This document shows positions 1 through 7,798 of a DNA stretch of 34,035 nucleotides, piece after piece. Each line of letters starts with the position of its first letter. The first letter of the stretch is position 1. Source of the DNA: Amphritea pacifica (GTDB lineage Bacteria; Pseudomonadota; Gammaproteobacteria; Pseudomonadales; Balneatricaceae); contig NZ_JAFFZO010000018.1 in the NCBI RefSeq assembly GCF_016924145.1, positions 66,524 to 100,558 of the forward strand, written 5' to 3'. Position numbers and translations under genes: made by a program. The notes under the pieces were generated by a model. It had not been told where the DNA came from, ran no database searches, and was given only the letters and a program-made list of their open reading frames with translations.

Positions 1-39
1 CTGCGAACGAAGACAACGTTGCGCGCTTTTTCGCAACGG
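1..39 (+). repeat. Direct repeat, copy 1
   Basis: This segment begins CTGCGAACGAAGACA and matches 182-221 with only a few changes (ACAACG versus ACAGCG, and a different T-rich patch near the end). The window starts inside or at the edge of the copy, so its true left border is unknown. The match may continue weakly to the right, where both copies are followed by AATC and ATCC-like words. Confidence 0.75.
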
Positions 40-78
40 CCCGAAGGGGAATCATCCACCCCCTACCACCATCGAATT

Positions 79-124
79 AAAACAAAATCGCCTCGCAGCT
101 TTTTCGCGGGGCGTTTTTGTTTTA
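79..124. terminator. Bidirectional rho-independent terminator
   Basis: A stem CGCCTCGC (89-96) pairs with GCGGGGCG (106-113) with one wobble. Outside the stem, AAAACAAAAT on the left and TTTTTGTTTT on the right also pair and provide a T-run on either strand. It therefore probably ends a transcript entering from the left of the window and could also act on leftward transcription. Confidence 0.8.
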
Positions 125-181
125 ACCGTTCGTCAGTGTAGTGCGTTCGGGCCACCGAAGGTGGTTCGAGTCGAAGTGAGC

Positions 182-221
182 CTGCGAACGAAGACAGCGT
201 TGCGCGCTCTTTGCACAACGG
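182..221 (+). repeat. Direct repeat, copy 2
   Basis: Second copy of the element at 1-39, on the same strand and 181 bp further on, with the terminator between them. It is preceded by a small CCACC-GAA-GGTGG hairpin (152-164). Confidence 0.75.
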
Positions 222-403
222 TAATCCATCCGAACGCTTCGCTCAGACCGCAGCAAAGAACGCTGCTCGCCAGACGCGACTTCGTCGCTTGCTAGTTGCT
301 TATCCCGAAAAAGCTAACGTTCTAACCAACACTCTGCCTGGCATCCGACAGGTCACGATCGCTGTGACACTCGGACCTCAATAAGACCGCCCTAAATCAA
401 CAA

Positions 404-462
404 CCCACACATTTCTTCACTCCCCCTCTGTACCTTGCGGTTATCCTGTGCCAATGTGTGGG
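404..462. promoter_or_regulatory. 10 bp inverted repeat upstream of TIGR02647 gene
   Basis: CCCACACATT (404-413) and AATGTGTGGG (453-462) are perfect reverse complements separated by 39 nt. They end 32 nt before the proposed start codon at 495. The pair could be two half-sites of an operator, or the base of a long hairpin in the leader. Which of these it is cannot be decided from sequence. Confidence 0.5.
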
Positions 463-494
463 AAATATCTGAATAGCAGTTGGAGAATAACAAT

Positions 495-737
495 ATGCCT
501 TTGACAAACGATATCCAGGAAGAGATCAATATGCTGATTCGTTTCAGCCAGAGCAGTGATCATCAGGGACTCAAAGTACATCAGGATATAGCGGCAGCGG
601 AACTGGTTAACGCGACTCAGCGCCTGTTTGATAAGAAACTCATTACCCAGATTGACGGCGGCTATCTGACGCCCCTTGGACACGAAGCAGCAGATCAGGC
701 TCACGCTCTGCTGAATATTCTCAACGCGCCTAAATAA
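495..737 (+). CDS. TIGR02647 family small protein
   Basis: An 80-residue protein that I recognise as the TIGR02647 family, short proteins of Pseudomonas and related gammaproteobacteria with no established function. The diagnostic stretch is the middle and end: GLKVHQDIAAAELVNATQRL followed by FDKKLITQIDGGYLTPLG. The pattern of a helix pair followed by a GGYLT turn suggests a small winged-helix-like fold, which is inference. The ATG at 495 is chosen because GGAG lies at the correct distance (482-485); an in-frame TTG at 480 would put that motif inside the gene. The next gene begins 3 nt after the stop, so the two are probably cotranscribed. Confidence 0.85.
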   Translation: MPLTNDIQEEINMLIRFSQSSDHQGLKVHQDIAAAELVNATQRLFDKKLITQIDGGYLTPLGHEAADQAHALLNILNAPK

Positions 738-740
738 GAC

Positions 741-1433
741 GTGCAACAAGACCTGAAAAAGACCCCGTTCATGCATCAAGCAGAGATCCTCATTGAAGAT
801 ATCAACGTCTGGGAAACCCAGATGTTTACTGTGCAAAATCCGCTGCACAGTACTATCCGGGCTCCCCTTCTGAAACTGATTTACAACCTGCGGGATAGTC
901 AGCAACAGGCCATAGAGAGTGACGTCGCGCCAACAGCCAAACACGCACTTTATGAAAGTACGCTGGATCTGCTGCAGCATCCCGATCCGGTTATTTCAGA
1001 GCTGCGGGAGTTTATTCAGGAGATGCTGATTACCGTTGCCAGTGCCGTCAATGAACCGTTCTGGCCTGAAGGCGCTCAGGCCAGGGCTGATATCGTCGAA
1101 TCCTGGTTTCATGTCACTGAAAACGGGGGTTATCATGATACCCATGCGCATCCGAATTGCTCCTGGTGCGGTATCTACTACGTTGACGCCGGGGAGTGCG
1201 ACATCCGGAGTCGTAATGGCATCAACCGCTTCTACGATCCACGCCACGGCGCGGACCAGTATCTGGATGCAGGCACGGCCTATCTCAACGGCACTGGCAG
1301 CTGGGATTTTGCCGCCGTTGAAGGCCAGGTGGTTATTTTCCCCTCCTATCTCAAGCATGCAGCGATGCCCTATTTTGGTCAGCAGGACCGGGTTATTATC
1401 GCCTTTAACAGTCAGATCCATTTTCAGGAATAA
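741..1433 (+). CDS. Putative 2OG-Fe(II) oxygenase (TIGR02466-like)
   Basis: A 230-residue protein resembling the TIGR02466 / 2OG-FeII_Oxy_5 group of putative 2-oxoglutarate and iron dependent oxygenases. The C-terminal half shows a histidine-rich metal-site region (His132, Asp133, His135, His137 in YHDTHAHPN), the strand SWCGIYYVDAGE, a distal His206 (PSYLKHAAMPY) and Arg217 (QDRVIIAFN) in the place expected for 2-oxoglutarate binding. The substrate is unknown. The N-terminal ~110 residues are helical and family-specific. The GTG at 741 lies 3 nt after the previous stop but has no good ribosome site; ATG at 771 is an alternative start. The gene sits 18 nt upstream of the SGNH hydrolase gene. 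Confidence 0.75.
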   Translation: MQQDLKKTPFMHQAEILIEDINVWETQMFTVQNPLHSTIRAPLLKLIYNLRDSQQQAIESDVAPTAKHALYESTLDLLQHPDPVISELREFIQEMLITVASAVNEPFWPEGAQARADIVESWFHVTENGGYHDTHAHPNCSWCGIYYVDAGECDIRSRNGINRFYDPRHGADQYLDAGTAYLNGTGSWDFAAVEGQVVIFPSYLKHAAMPYFGQQDRVIIAFNSQIHFQE

Positions 1434-1451
1434 ACTTTAAAAGGAGGCCCT

Positions 1452-2093
1452 GTGAAACAGATTCTGGTTTATGGAGACTCACTTAGCTGGGGAATCATTC
1501 CTGATACACGCCAGCGGTTTGAATTTCACCAGCGCTGGCCCGGCCAGCTGGAACTGCTGATCAATCAGACGGGAGCATCGATACGGGTGATCGAGGACTG
1601 TCTCAATGGTCGCAGAACGGTACTGGATGACCCCTTCAAACCGGGGCGTAACGCCGCCGCAGGCTTGCAACAACGTATCGAGATAAACTCCCCGTTAGAA
1701 CTGATCATCATTATGCTGGGCAATAATGATTTTCAGAGCCCGCATATGTTTACCGCAACGGAAGCCGCCCAGGGGGTTGCCACATTAGTGCAGACGATTC
1801 GACAAGCCCCCGTAGAACCGGGCATGCAGATCCCCCCGATCTTACTGCTCTGCCCACCCCCGATTATCCGGCCTAAGGGGGTAATTGCTGAAAAATTCAG
1901 AGGTGCTGAAACCAAGTGGTCAGGACTCAGCCAGGCTTTGAAAAAAATCGCCGCCGACACTCAGTGCGATTTTTTTGACACAGGCAGTGTAATCAGTGCC
2001 AGTAAAGTAGACGGTATCCACCTCGATCTGGAACAACATCAACAACTGGCAGTATCGATTCATCCCATTGTTGAGGATATATTAAAGCGCTGA
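1452..2093 (+). CDS. SGNH/GDSL-family esterase, arylesterase type
   Basis: A 213-residue serine hydrolase. Block I is YGDSLSWG with nucleophile Ser10, Gly53 lies in CLNGRRT, block III is LGNNDF (Asn92) and the C-terminal catalytic pair is Asp187/His190 in VDGIH. The arrangement, with a DDP motif after NGRRT, matches the subgroup containing the Mycobacterium smegmatis esterase/acyltransferase MsAcT. Hydrolysis or acyl transfer on small esters is the expected chemistry; the natural substrate is unknown. No signal peptide is seen, so it is probably cytoplasmic. The GTG start follows a near-perfect AAAGGAGG site (1440-1447). It lies at the end of a three-gene run behind the oxygenase-like gene. 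Confidence 0.85.
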   Translation: MKQILVYGDSLSWGIIPDTRQRFEFHQRWPGQLELLINQTGASIRVIEDCLNGRRTVLDDPFKPGRNAAAGLQQRIEINSPLELIIIMLGNNDFQSPHMFTATEAAQGVATLVQTIRQAPVEPGMQIPPILLLCPPPIIRPKGVIAEKFRGAETKWSGLSQALKKIAADTQCDFFDTGSVISASKVDGIHLDLEQHQQLAVSIHPIVEDILKR

Positions 2094-2158
2094 CGGAACT
2101 TCCGCCGGCATCACGAATCTGATCTGCAACATATCATCTTCTACACACAGGACTGGCA

Positions 2159-2665
2159 ATGCTCAACATTCTCAACTGTTTTTTCCGCAGCCCATGGTAC
2201 TGGCTGACCATGATTGTGGCCGGCGTGGCCATGGAAGGCGTAGCGCTTTATTATCAGTATGTTCTCAACTACGGTCCCTGCGTACTCTGTATCCACGTCC
2301 GCATCTGGGTGCTGGCGTTTATCCTGCTGGGGGTTCTTGGGCTACTGTGCCACAACAGCCGGCCCCTGAGTATTCTGATCAGCCTGTTGACGGTGGTGGC
2401 GGCGGTGGGTTTAACCGAGCGCTCCTGGATGACCTTTGCCATTGAGCGCAACCTGATTGAAGGCAGCTGCACGATGGGCACAGGCCTGCCTGAGTGGTTT
2501 GCACTGGACCGCTGGCTACCCGCTATTTTTGAACCCTGGGAACTGTGCGGCTGGACCCCTGAACTGATGTTCGGTATTACCATGGCGGAAGCACTGTTGG
2601 TGACCTCAGCCCTTGCCGTTATAAGCACACTGCTGGCGACCCTCGCTCTGTACAAAAAACACTGA
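2159..2665 (+). CDS. dsbB: DsbB-like disulfide bond formation protein
   Basis: A 168-residue inner-membrane protein with four hydrophobic segments (about 13-32, 46-64, 68-86 and 138-163). It has the two cysteine pairs expected of DsbB: Cys41 and Cys44 in GPCVLC, and Cys104 and Cys130 in the second periplasmic loop. DsbB reoxidises periplasmic DsbA and passes electrons to quinone. Length is close to the E. coli protein (176 aa). Arg48 follows CVLC, as in the quinone-side loop of the family. No dsbA lies next to it. A paralogue elsewhere in the genome cannot be excluded, so the symbol denotes the family. Confidence 0.88.
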   Translation: MLNILNCFFRSPWYWLTMIVAGVAMEGVALYYQYVLNYGPCVLCIHVRIWVLAFILLGVLGLLCHNSRPLSILISLLTVVAAVGLTERSWMTFAIERNLIEGSCTMGTGLPEWFALDRWLPAIFEPWELCGWTPELMFGITMAEALLVTSALAVISTLLATLALYKKH

Positions 2666-2670
2666 AACCT

Positions 2671-2697
2671 TTGCTTATCAAAGCGCTACCTTATACT
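2671..2697 (+). promoter_or_regulatory. Possible sigma-70 promoter for the GTPase gene
   Basis: TTGCTT (2671-2676) and TATACT (2692-2697) are separated by 15 nt, slightly short for a sigma-70 promoter. The predicted leader of ~135 nt contains two hairpins: CCCTGT/ACAGGG (2704-2721) and GCCCG/CGGGC (2811-2827). The second lies just upstream of a weak ribosome site. This is a weak prediction. Confidence 0.35.
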
Positions 2698-2838
2698 CTC
2701 ATACCCTGTTGGCTGACAGGGCCTGAAGGATCTGTTGAGACCGACAGCGGGCATGCGTCCCCTACCAGTAGAGAACAGCAGACAGAATCAGTAAAGAAAA
2801 AGAGGCAAACGCCCGGTTAAAACGGGCCATTTAGAGCG

Positions 2839-3810
2839 ATGAAAGATCCCAAAATTGTCTTCTTTGGTCCGGTAGGCGCTGGCAAAACAACCGCTATCGC
2901 GACAATCACTAACAACAACAGCGCCACCACCGAAGCCCGTATCTCGGATACCGGCATGAGGCGTAAAAGCAGAACCACCGTAGCGATGGATTATGCGCTG
3001 TTAGAAAACGACGGCCAACGGATCCACCTTTACGGTACCCCGGGACAGGAGCGGTTCCGGTTTATGTGGGAAATGGTCTCAACCGAGCTCGCCCAGGACT
3101 GCAGTGGCCACATTATGTTGCTGGATAATGCCCGCAACCACCCCCGTAAAGATCTCGAGTTCTACCTGCATAACTTCACTATTTACAATCCTCATACCCG
3201 CCTGGTTATCGGCGTCACCGGAAGCGACCTGGTCCCCACACCAACCCGGGCCGATTATGCTGCATGGCTCACCGAACTGGAGATAAAGGCCCCGCTGTTT
3301 TTTATCGATGCCCGCCGGGCTGAAGACATCCAGTTGTTGATTGATCAGATCCTGCAACCGGAATTACCCGCGCATGCCAACGCAAGTGATTATGGTGTAT
3401 CGCAGACAGAAGATGAGATAAGCCTCGAAGACCTGTTTGCAACAACACATGATTATCCGTTATTCACTCCAGCACTGATCACTGAGATTGAATCGATTGG
3501 CCCGGTGAGCGGCGCGGCGCTATTGAACGGCGACAACCAGCCTGAATACTCCTCTCTTAGACATCATCAGCTACAGCAACTGCTGACGTTTACTGCCGAC
3601 CTTCCTGCGGTACGTCGCCGGATAGATGATTGTGGCTCTATCGAAAGCTTTACCCTGCGTACCGGGACAGAGGGATACTATCTGGTGATGCTGGCTGGCA
3701 ATCAGGTACTGGGGATCCACTGCAGTGACCAATTCAGTCTGCTGACACTAAAGCAGGAGATCGATAACCGGATGCAGTGGAGCGTTAACCTGACGCCATC
3801 ATCAACCTGA
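2839..3810 (+). CDS. Small GTPase with C-terminal roadblock-like domain
   Basis: A 323-residue protein that appears to join two partners usually encoded separately. Residues 4-175 are a Ras-like/MglA-type GTPase: P-loop GPVGAGKTT (10-18), switch II GTPGQERF (66-73) and the strand HIMLLDN. The G4 element is atypical: VTGSD (126-130) in place of NKxD. Asp130 is kept, but the Asn and Lys are not. Residues ~205-315 resemble a roadblock/LC7 (MglB-like) domain: a helix with EIESIGPVSGAALLNGD, then a second helix and strands including ESFTLRTGTEGYYLVMLAG. MglB acts on MglA in cell polarity and motility, so an intramolecular regulator is a reasonable inference. No membrane segment is seen. The cellular role is unknown. 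Confidence 0.7.
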   Translation: MKDPKIVFFGPVGAGKTTAIATITNNNSATTEARISDTGMRRKSRTTVAMDYALLENDGQRIHLYGTPGQERFRFMWEMVSTELAQDCSGHIMLLDNARNHPRKDLEFYLHNFTIYNPHTRLVIGVTGSDLVPTPTRADYAAWLTELEIKAPLFFIDARRAEDIQLLIDQILQPELPAHANASDYGVSQTEDEISLEDLFATTHDYPLFTPALITEIESIGPVSGAALLNGDNQPEYSSLRHHQLQQLLTFTADLPAVRRRIDDCGSIESFTLRTGTEGYYLVMLAGNQVLGIHCSDQFSLLTLKQEIDNRMQWSVNLTPSST

Positions 3811-3868
3811 GGCATAAGCTTATACCGAAAACATCCAGCAAAAAACGCTCCGCCACGCCCGTTCCGAT

Positions 3869-3898
3869 TGCACATCCGCGCCCTGAATCTGTACAATC
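3869..3898 (+). promoter_or_regulatory. Sigma-70-like promoter for DUF2788 gene
   Basis: TTGCAC (3869-3874) and TACAAT (3893-3898) are separated by 18 nt, with TG directly before the -10 box. Transcription would begin near 3905 and give a leader of ~30 nt before the GTG start at 3936. The gene would then be transcribed independently of the upstream GTPase gene. Confidence 0.5.
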
Positions 3899-3935
3899 CG
3901 GGTCCCTTTAGATTTATTAAGATAAGGATTACCTG

Positions 3936-4136
3936 GTGCGTCTGGCTGAAATTGAAGCGATCTCTCTGAATGTGGGCATTACCGTCTTCGCCGCCTATGT
4001 GTTTTTTATCATCTATGATCTGGCCAAAAAATCAAATGCAGGCAAGTTTGGCACGGCCGTTCTGTTCTTTGCCCTGGGTCTGGGTCTGGCTGCTTTTCTG
4101 GTGAAAACGGTGGTTGTATACATGATAGAGGGCTGA
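3936..4136 (+). CDS. DUF2788 small membrane protein
   Basis: A 66-residue protein recognised as DUF2788, a family of short inner-membrane proteins in Pseudomonas and relatives with no known function. It has two transmembrane helices (about 12-29 and 41-62) joined by the conserved, positively charged loop DLAKKSNAGKFGT. The GTG start is supported by AAGG at 3924-3927 and by the family's usual length. It stands alone, with its own promoter candidate, and converges on the HugZ-like gene. Confidence 0.88.
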   Translation: MRLAEIEAISLNVGITVFAAYVFFIIYDLAKKSNAGKFGTAVLFFALGLGLAAFLVKTVVVYMIEG

Positions 4137-4189
4137 TATGACAAAGCGTTTATATCAGTGTTCTGCAATCAAAACCGCCCTTTAAAACC

Positions 4190-4693
4190 TCAGCGCCGCA
4201 GCGTTTCAGCAGTAACCGGCTGTAGCTGAAAACCCGGCATCTGTATACTGAATGCCTTCCCAAATCCCAGCACCAGGCGCCCCTGCCCTGGGGTCAGTCG
4301 AAACAGTATGAAATCCGGAAGGGTGCTCAACAACTCCACCGTCGGTCCATGTCTTTCGCGGTATAGTTCCATCACCGTATCATACTCCGGGGTATTACGA
4401 TCCACCTCACTGGCCTGACATTGCAGGCTTACCCGGTTTCGGGCAAACAGGTTGCGACTGACCGCCTCATCCTCAATCAACATGACCCCAACGGCCGGCG
4501 AGCGCATCAGGTTAACAGTATGAGAGGCAAGTTGACTGACAAAAATATAGAGCTGACTGTCACTTAAAACGAACGGTGAATAACTTGCTTCAGGGCTGCT
4601 CTCGCCCTGAGTCGCCAGCTGCAGCGTTTTACTGTCATGCAACAAATGATTCAACTGTTCAACCGCCTGATCACCGGTCTGCGTCTCTGGCAT
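4190..4693 (-). CDS. HugZ/HutZ-like pyridoxamine-5'-phosphate-oxidase fold protein
   Basis: A 167-residue protein with the split-barrel fold of the pyridoxamine phosphate oxidase superfamily, closest to the HugZ/HutZ heme-utilisation branch. The first half carries the barrel strands (TLQLATQGESSPEASYSPFV, then LYIFVSQLASHT and PAVGVMLIEDE). The tail GQGRLVLGFGKAFSI is typical of HugZ. Members bind heme and release iron, but related proteins bind flavin, so a heme-oxygenase function is inferred, not shown. No heme transporter gene is adjacent. The ATG at 4693 is chosen because GGAGGAGGT precedes it at proper spacing; a TTG 15 nt upstream would swallow that site. Transcribed divergently from kdsA. 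Confidence 0.78.
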   Translation of the reverse strand: MPETQTGDQAVEQLNHLLHDSKTLQLATQGESSPEASYSPFVLSDSQLYIFVSQLASHTVNLMRSPAVGVMLIEDEAVSRNLFARNRVSLQCQASEVDRNTPEYDTVMELYRERHGPTVELLSTLPDFILFRLTPGQGRLVLGFGKAFSIQMPGFQLQPVTAETLRR

Positions 4694-4762
4694 TGCGACC
4701 TCCTCCAATGGTTATTAATCAACCGACTGAATATAAATATACTCCATTGCCCGGCAGATTAA

Positions 4763-5650
<888 letters not shown>

Positions 5651-5658
5651 CCCTCGTG

Positions 5659-5681
5659 TGGCGGCCCTTTCGGGGCTGCCA
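5659..5681 (+). terminator. Hairpin after kdsA (weak terminator)
   Basis: GGCGGCCC (5660-5667) pairs with GGGCTGCC (5673-5680) through one wobble, and T5659/A5681 extends the stem. It starts 8 nt after the kdsA stop. No T-run follows, so it may be a 3'-end stabilising hairpin or a weak terminator. Confidence 0.4.
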
Positions 5682-5807
5682 ACAGTCTGTCTGTTACCTT
5701 TCTGCCAAGATACCTGTCGTTTTGACAGCTGTTAACCTTAACTCTTTGTTAGTCATACTCTATTATCATACAGAATCGCCAGGATTATCGATTAAGGGTG
5801 CACAGGA

Positions 5808-7793
5808 ATGGCTACACCAAGCGACCTCATCTACGACAAACTTGAACCGGGCCAGGTGATCGGCCCGGATCATCATCAGTTCAGGCTCACCAGCCAGTTT
5901 CAGACTAACCGCTTTGGCCAGCTCTGGTACGCAGAGGACCTGTCCACCAGCCGGTCGGTACCTGTCACCCTGCAGATTTTTGACCCTGCGCTGCTGAAAC
6001 ATCAGGGGTTTATCGATTCGGCCCAGAAACATATCGTCCTGAGTAAGAAGTTTAAACACCCGCACCTTGCGGAATATTATGGAATGTTCCGCCATAAAGG
6101 GATTCTGCTGTTCTTTGCCGTGGAGCTGATGGACGGCCTGACTCTGGAAAAACTACTCAACAGCGGCCAGGCCAACAAGCTCAAGGATAACCAGAAAAAA
6201 GGGTTGCTACAGCAACTGGCAACGGCTATCGATACCGCCCATGCCGGAGCAGGACAAGCGCATAAAGGGATCTGCCCGGCATCAATCTTTATCAACAAGC
6301 AGGGCGGAGTAAAGCTGGCTAACTTTGCCTTCGATGAAGCGATGACTATAGCCGATGAGATGAGCAATATTCCCTCCTCCCATCTGGCTTATCAGGCGCC
6401 TGAGTCGTTCCACCCCAATCCGGTCACCGTCGAAGCCGATATCTACGCATTCGCCTGTATTGTTTACCAGCTACTGAGTGGTAAAGCCCCGTTCCTGGCT
6501 ACCGATGATGAATCAACCCGGGTACGCAAAGAGCTTAAAAGACCATCTGCACTAAATCCGGAGCAGTGGGAAATTCTGCAATCAGCCTTTGCCACTGATC
6601 CGGAGCAGCGGCCACGCCAGGCCACGCAGTTATTCAAGAATATAATTGAAGCTGGCGATAAAAAGGAACCTCAGCCTGAGGATGATATTCCTGAACCGCT
6701 ACAGGAAGACTCGTCACAACGACGCAGGTTCTGGCCCATCCGTGTACCCGACTGGGCGATCTCAGCCCTGATTTTCATCTCTGGTTTTCTACTGGGTTTT
6801 ACGATTGCCTTCTTCATCGGTTTAGACAACACCGGGAAGGTTGAGGTGGCTCTGGATCAGGTCCGCACAGAACTGCAACTCGCCCGGGAAGATATCGCAG
6901 CGCTGCAACAAACGCTCAGGACGGAACGTCAGGATCGGGCCCTTGAAACCGAAACGCTGCGTAATGAACTGAAAAACAAGGCCGATGAAGCCCAGTCGCT
7001 GCATAAAGAGCTGATGGATGTAAAGTTTGCTGACCCGGATAAGCTGACCGTGTTCACTGATCAGCTGGACGACGGATTTAAAGGCCCACAGATGATCATT
7101 ATCCCCCGCGGGAGCTTCATCATGGGCGACCAGAAACTGGTCGGTGATGACAACGAGCTGCCCGCCCACCAGGTGACTATCAGCCACCGTTTTGCGCTGT
7201 CACGGAACGAGGTCACCTTTAACGACTATGATTACTATGCCCGCTCCATGGGACGCCCTCTGCCCAGCGATGAGGGCTGGGGGCGCGGCAATCGCCCGGT
7301 GATTAATGTCAGTTGGAAAGATGCCAAAGCCTATGTGCAGTGGCTGGCATTACTGACGGGGCAGCCTTACCGCCTGCCCACTGAAGCAGAGTGGGAATAC
7401 GTTGCCCGGGCAGGAACCGACACCAACTACTGGTGGGGTGACGAGCTTGAAACTGAGCGCGCGGTCTGTGGTGAGTGCGGCACAGAATGGGACGGCAAAA
7501 AAACCGCCCCGGTAGCATCTTTTCCGCCAAATTCATGGGGCATTCATGATATGAACGGTAATGTCGATGAATGGGTTGAGGACTGCTATCAGGACTCCTA
7601 TTTTGGCGCCCCCGAAGATGGTTCTGCCATGATTGATGGTGATTGTGAATTCCGGGTAATGCGCGGCGGTTCCTGGTTCGATATCGGCCGGGTAATCCGC
7701 TCATCAAGCCGCTACCGCCACCTGCCAGATAGCAGTAAGAACAGTTGGGGATTCCGTATAGCACTCGACCTGTCCGATAAACCAAACGAGTAA
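5808..7793 (+). CDS. Membrane-anchored pseudokinase with SUMF1/FGE-like periplasmic domain
   Basis: A 661-residue three-part protein. Residues ~20-280 have the Ser/Thr kinase fold (YQAPE at 195-199, ADIYAFACIVYQLLSGKAPF at 210-229, a terminal Arg in PEQRPR). Every catalytic element is replaced: the beta-3 lysine by Gln56, HRD by HKG (152-154), the loop Asn by Ser159 and DFG by NFA (172-174). It should not phosphorylate. One transmembrane helix (~317-338) preceded by RRR implies a cytoplasmic N-terminus. A charged coiled coil (~343-405) leads to a SUMF1/FGE-like domain (~427-655: GSFIMGD, RLPTEAEWEYVARAG, GIHDMNGNVDEWVEDC, MRGGSW). The formylglycine-generating Cys after GGS is absent, so this domain is probably a binding module. 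Four cysteines (554, 557, 593, 613) could form disulfides outside the membrane. The next gene begins within 5 nt. Confidence 0.85.
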   Translation: MATPSDLIYDKLEPGQVIGPDHHQFRLTSQFQTNRFGQLWYAEDLSTSRSVPVTLQIFDPALLKHQGFIDSAQKHIVLSKKFKHPHLAEYYGMFRHKGILLFFAVELMDGLTLEKLLNSGQANKLKDNQKKGLLQQLATAIDTAHAGAGQAHKGICPASIFINKQGGVKLANFAFDEAMTIADEMSNIPSSHLAYQAPESFHPNPVTVEADIYAFACIVYQLLSGKAPFLATDDESTRVRKELKRPSALNPEQWEILQSAFATDPEQRPRQATQLFKNIIEAGDKKEPQPEDDIPEPLQEDSSQRRRFWPIRVPDWAISALIFISGFLLGFTIAFFIGLDNTGKVEVALDQVRTELQLAREDIAALQQTLRTERQDRALETETLRNELKNKADEAQSLHKELMDVKFADPDKLTVFTDQLDDGFKGPQMIIIPRGSFIMGDQKLVGDDNELPAHQVTISHRFALSRNEVTFNDYDYYARSMGRPLPSDEGWGRGNRPVINVSWKDAKAYVQWLALLTGQPYRLPTEAEWEYVARAGTDTNYWWGDELETERAVCGECGTEWDGKKTAPVASFPPNSWGIHDMNGNVDEWVEDCYQDSYFGAPEDGSAMIDGDCEFRVMRGGSWFDIGRVIRSSSRYRHLPDSSKNSWGFRIALDLSDKPNE

Positions 7794-7798
7794 GAGTG

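Larger units (their letters stand above)
1..494. other. Non-coding region with repeats, terminator and hairpins
   Basis: No credible gene is visible in this first stretch. It holds two copies of a ~40 bp repeat (1-39 and 182-221), a bidirectional terminator (79-124) and small hairpins. These are a CCACC/GGTGG stem at 152-164, GCAGC/GCTGC at 250-266 and GCGAC/GTCGC at 276-288. Nearer the first gene there is a 10 bp inverted repeat (404-413 with 453-462). The density of short hairpins resembles REP-type intergenic elements, but no known family was recognised. Whatever gene the terminator serves on the left lies outside the window. Confidence 0.6.

Noticed and set aside
40-78. Possible tRNA 3' end (CTACCACCA before the terminator)
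   Set aside because: The bases before it do not form a T-arm or a matching acceptor strand within the window, and no other tRNA arms can be folded.
5722-5727. TTGACA as a -35 box for the pseudokinase gene
   Set aside because: No acceptable -10 hexamer stands 16-18 nt downstream, so a promoter cannot be supported here.
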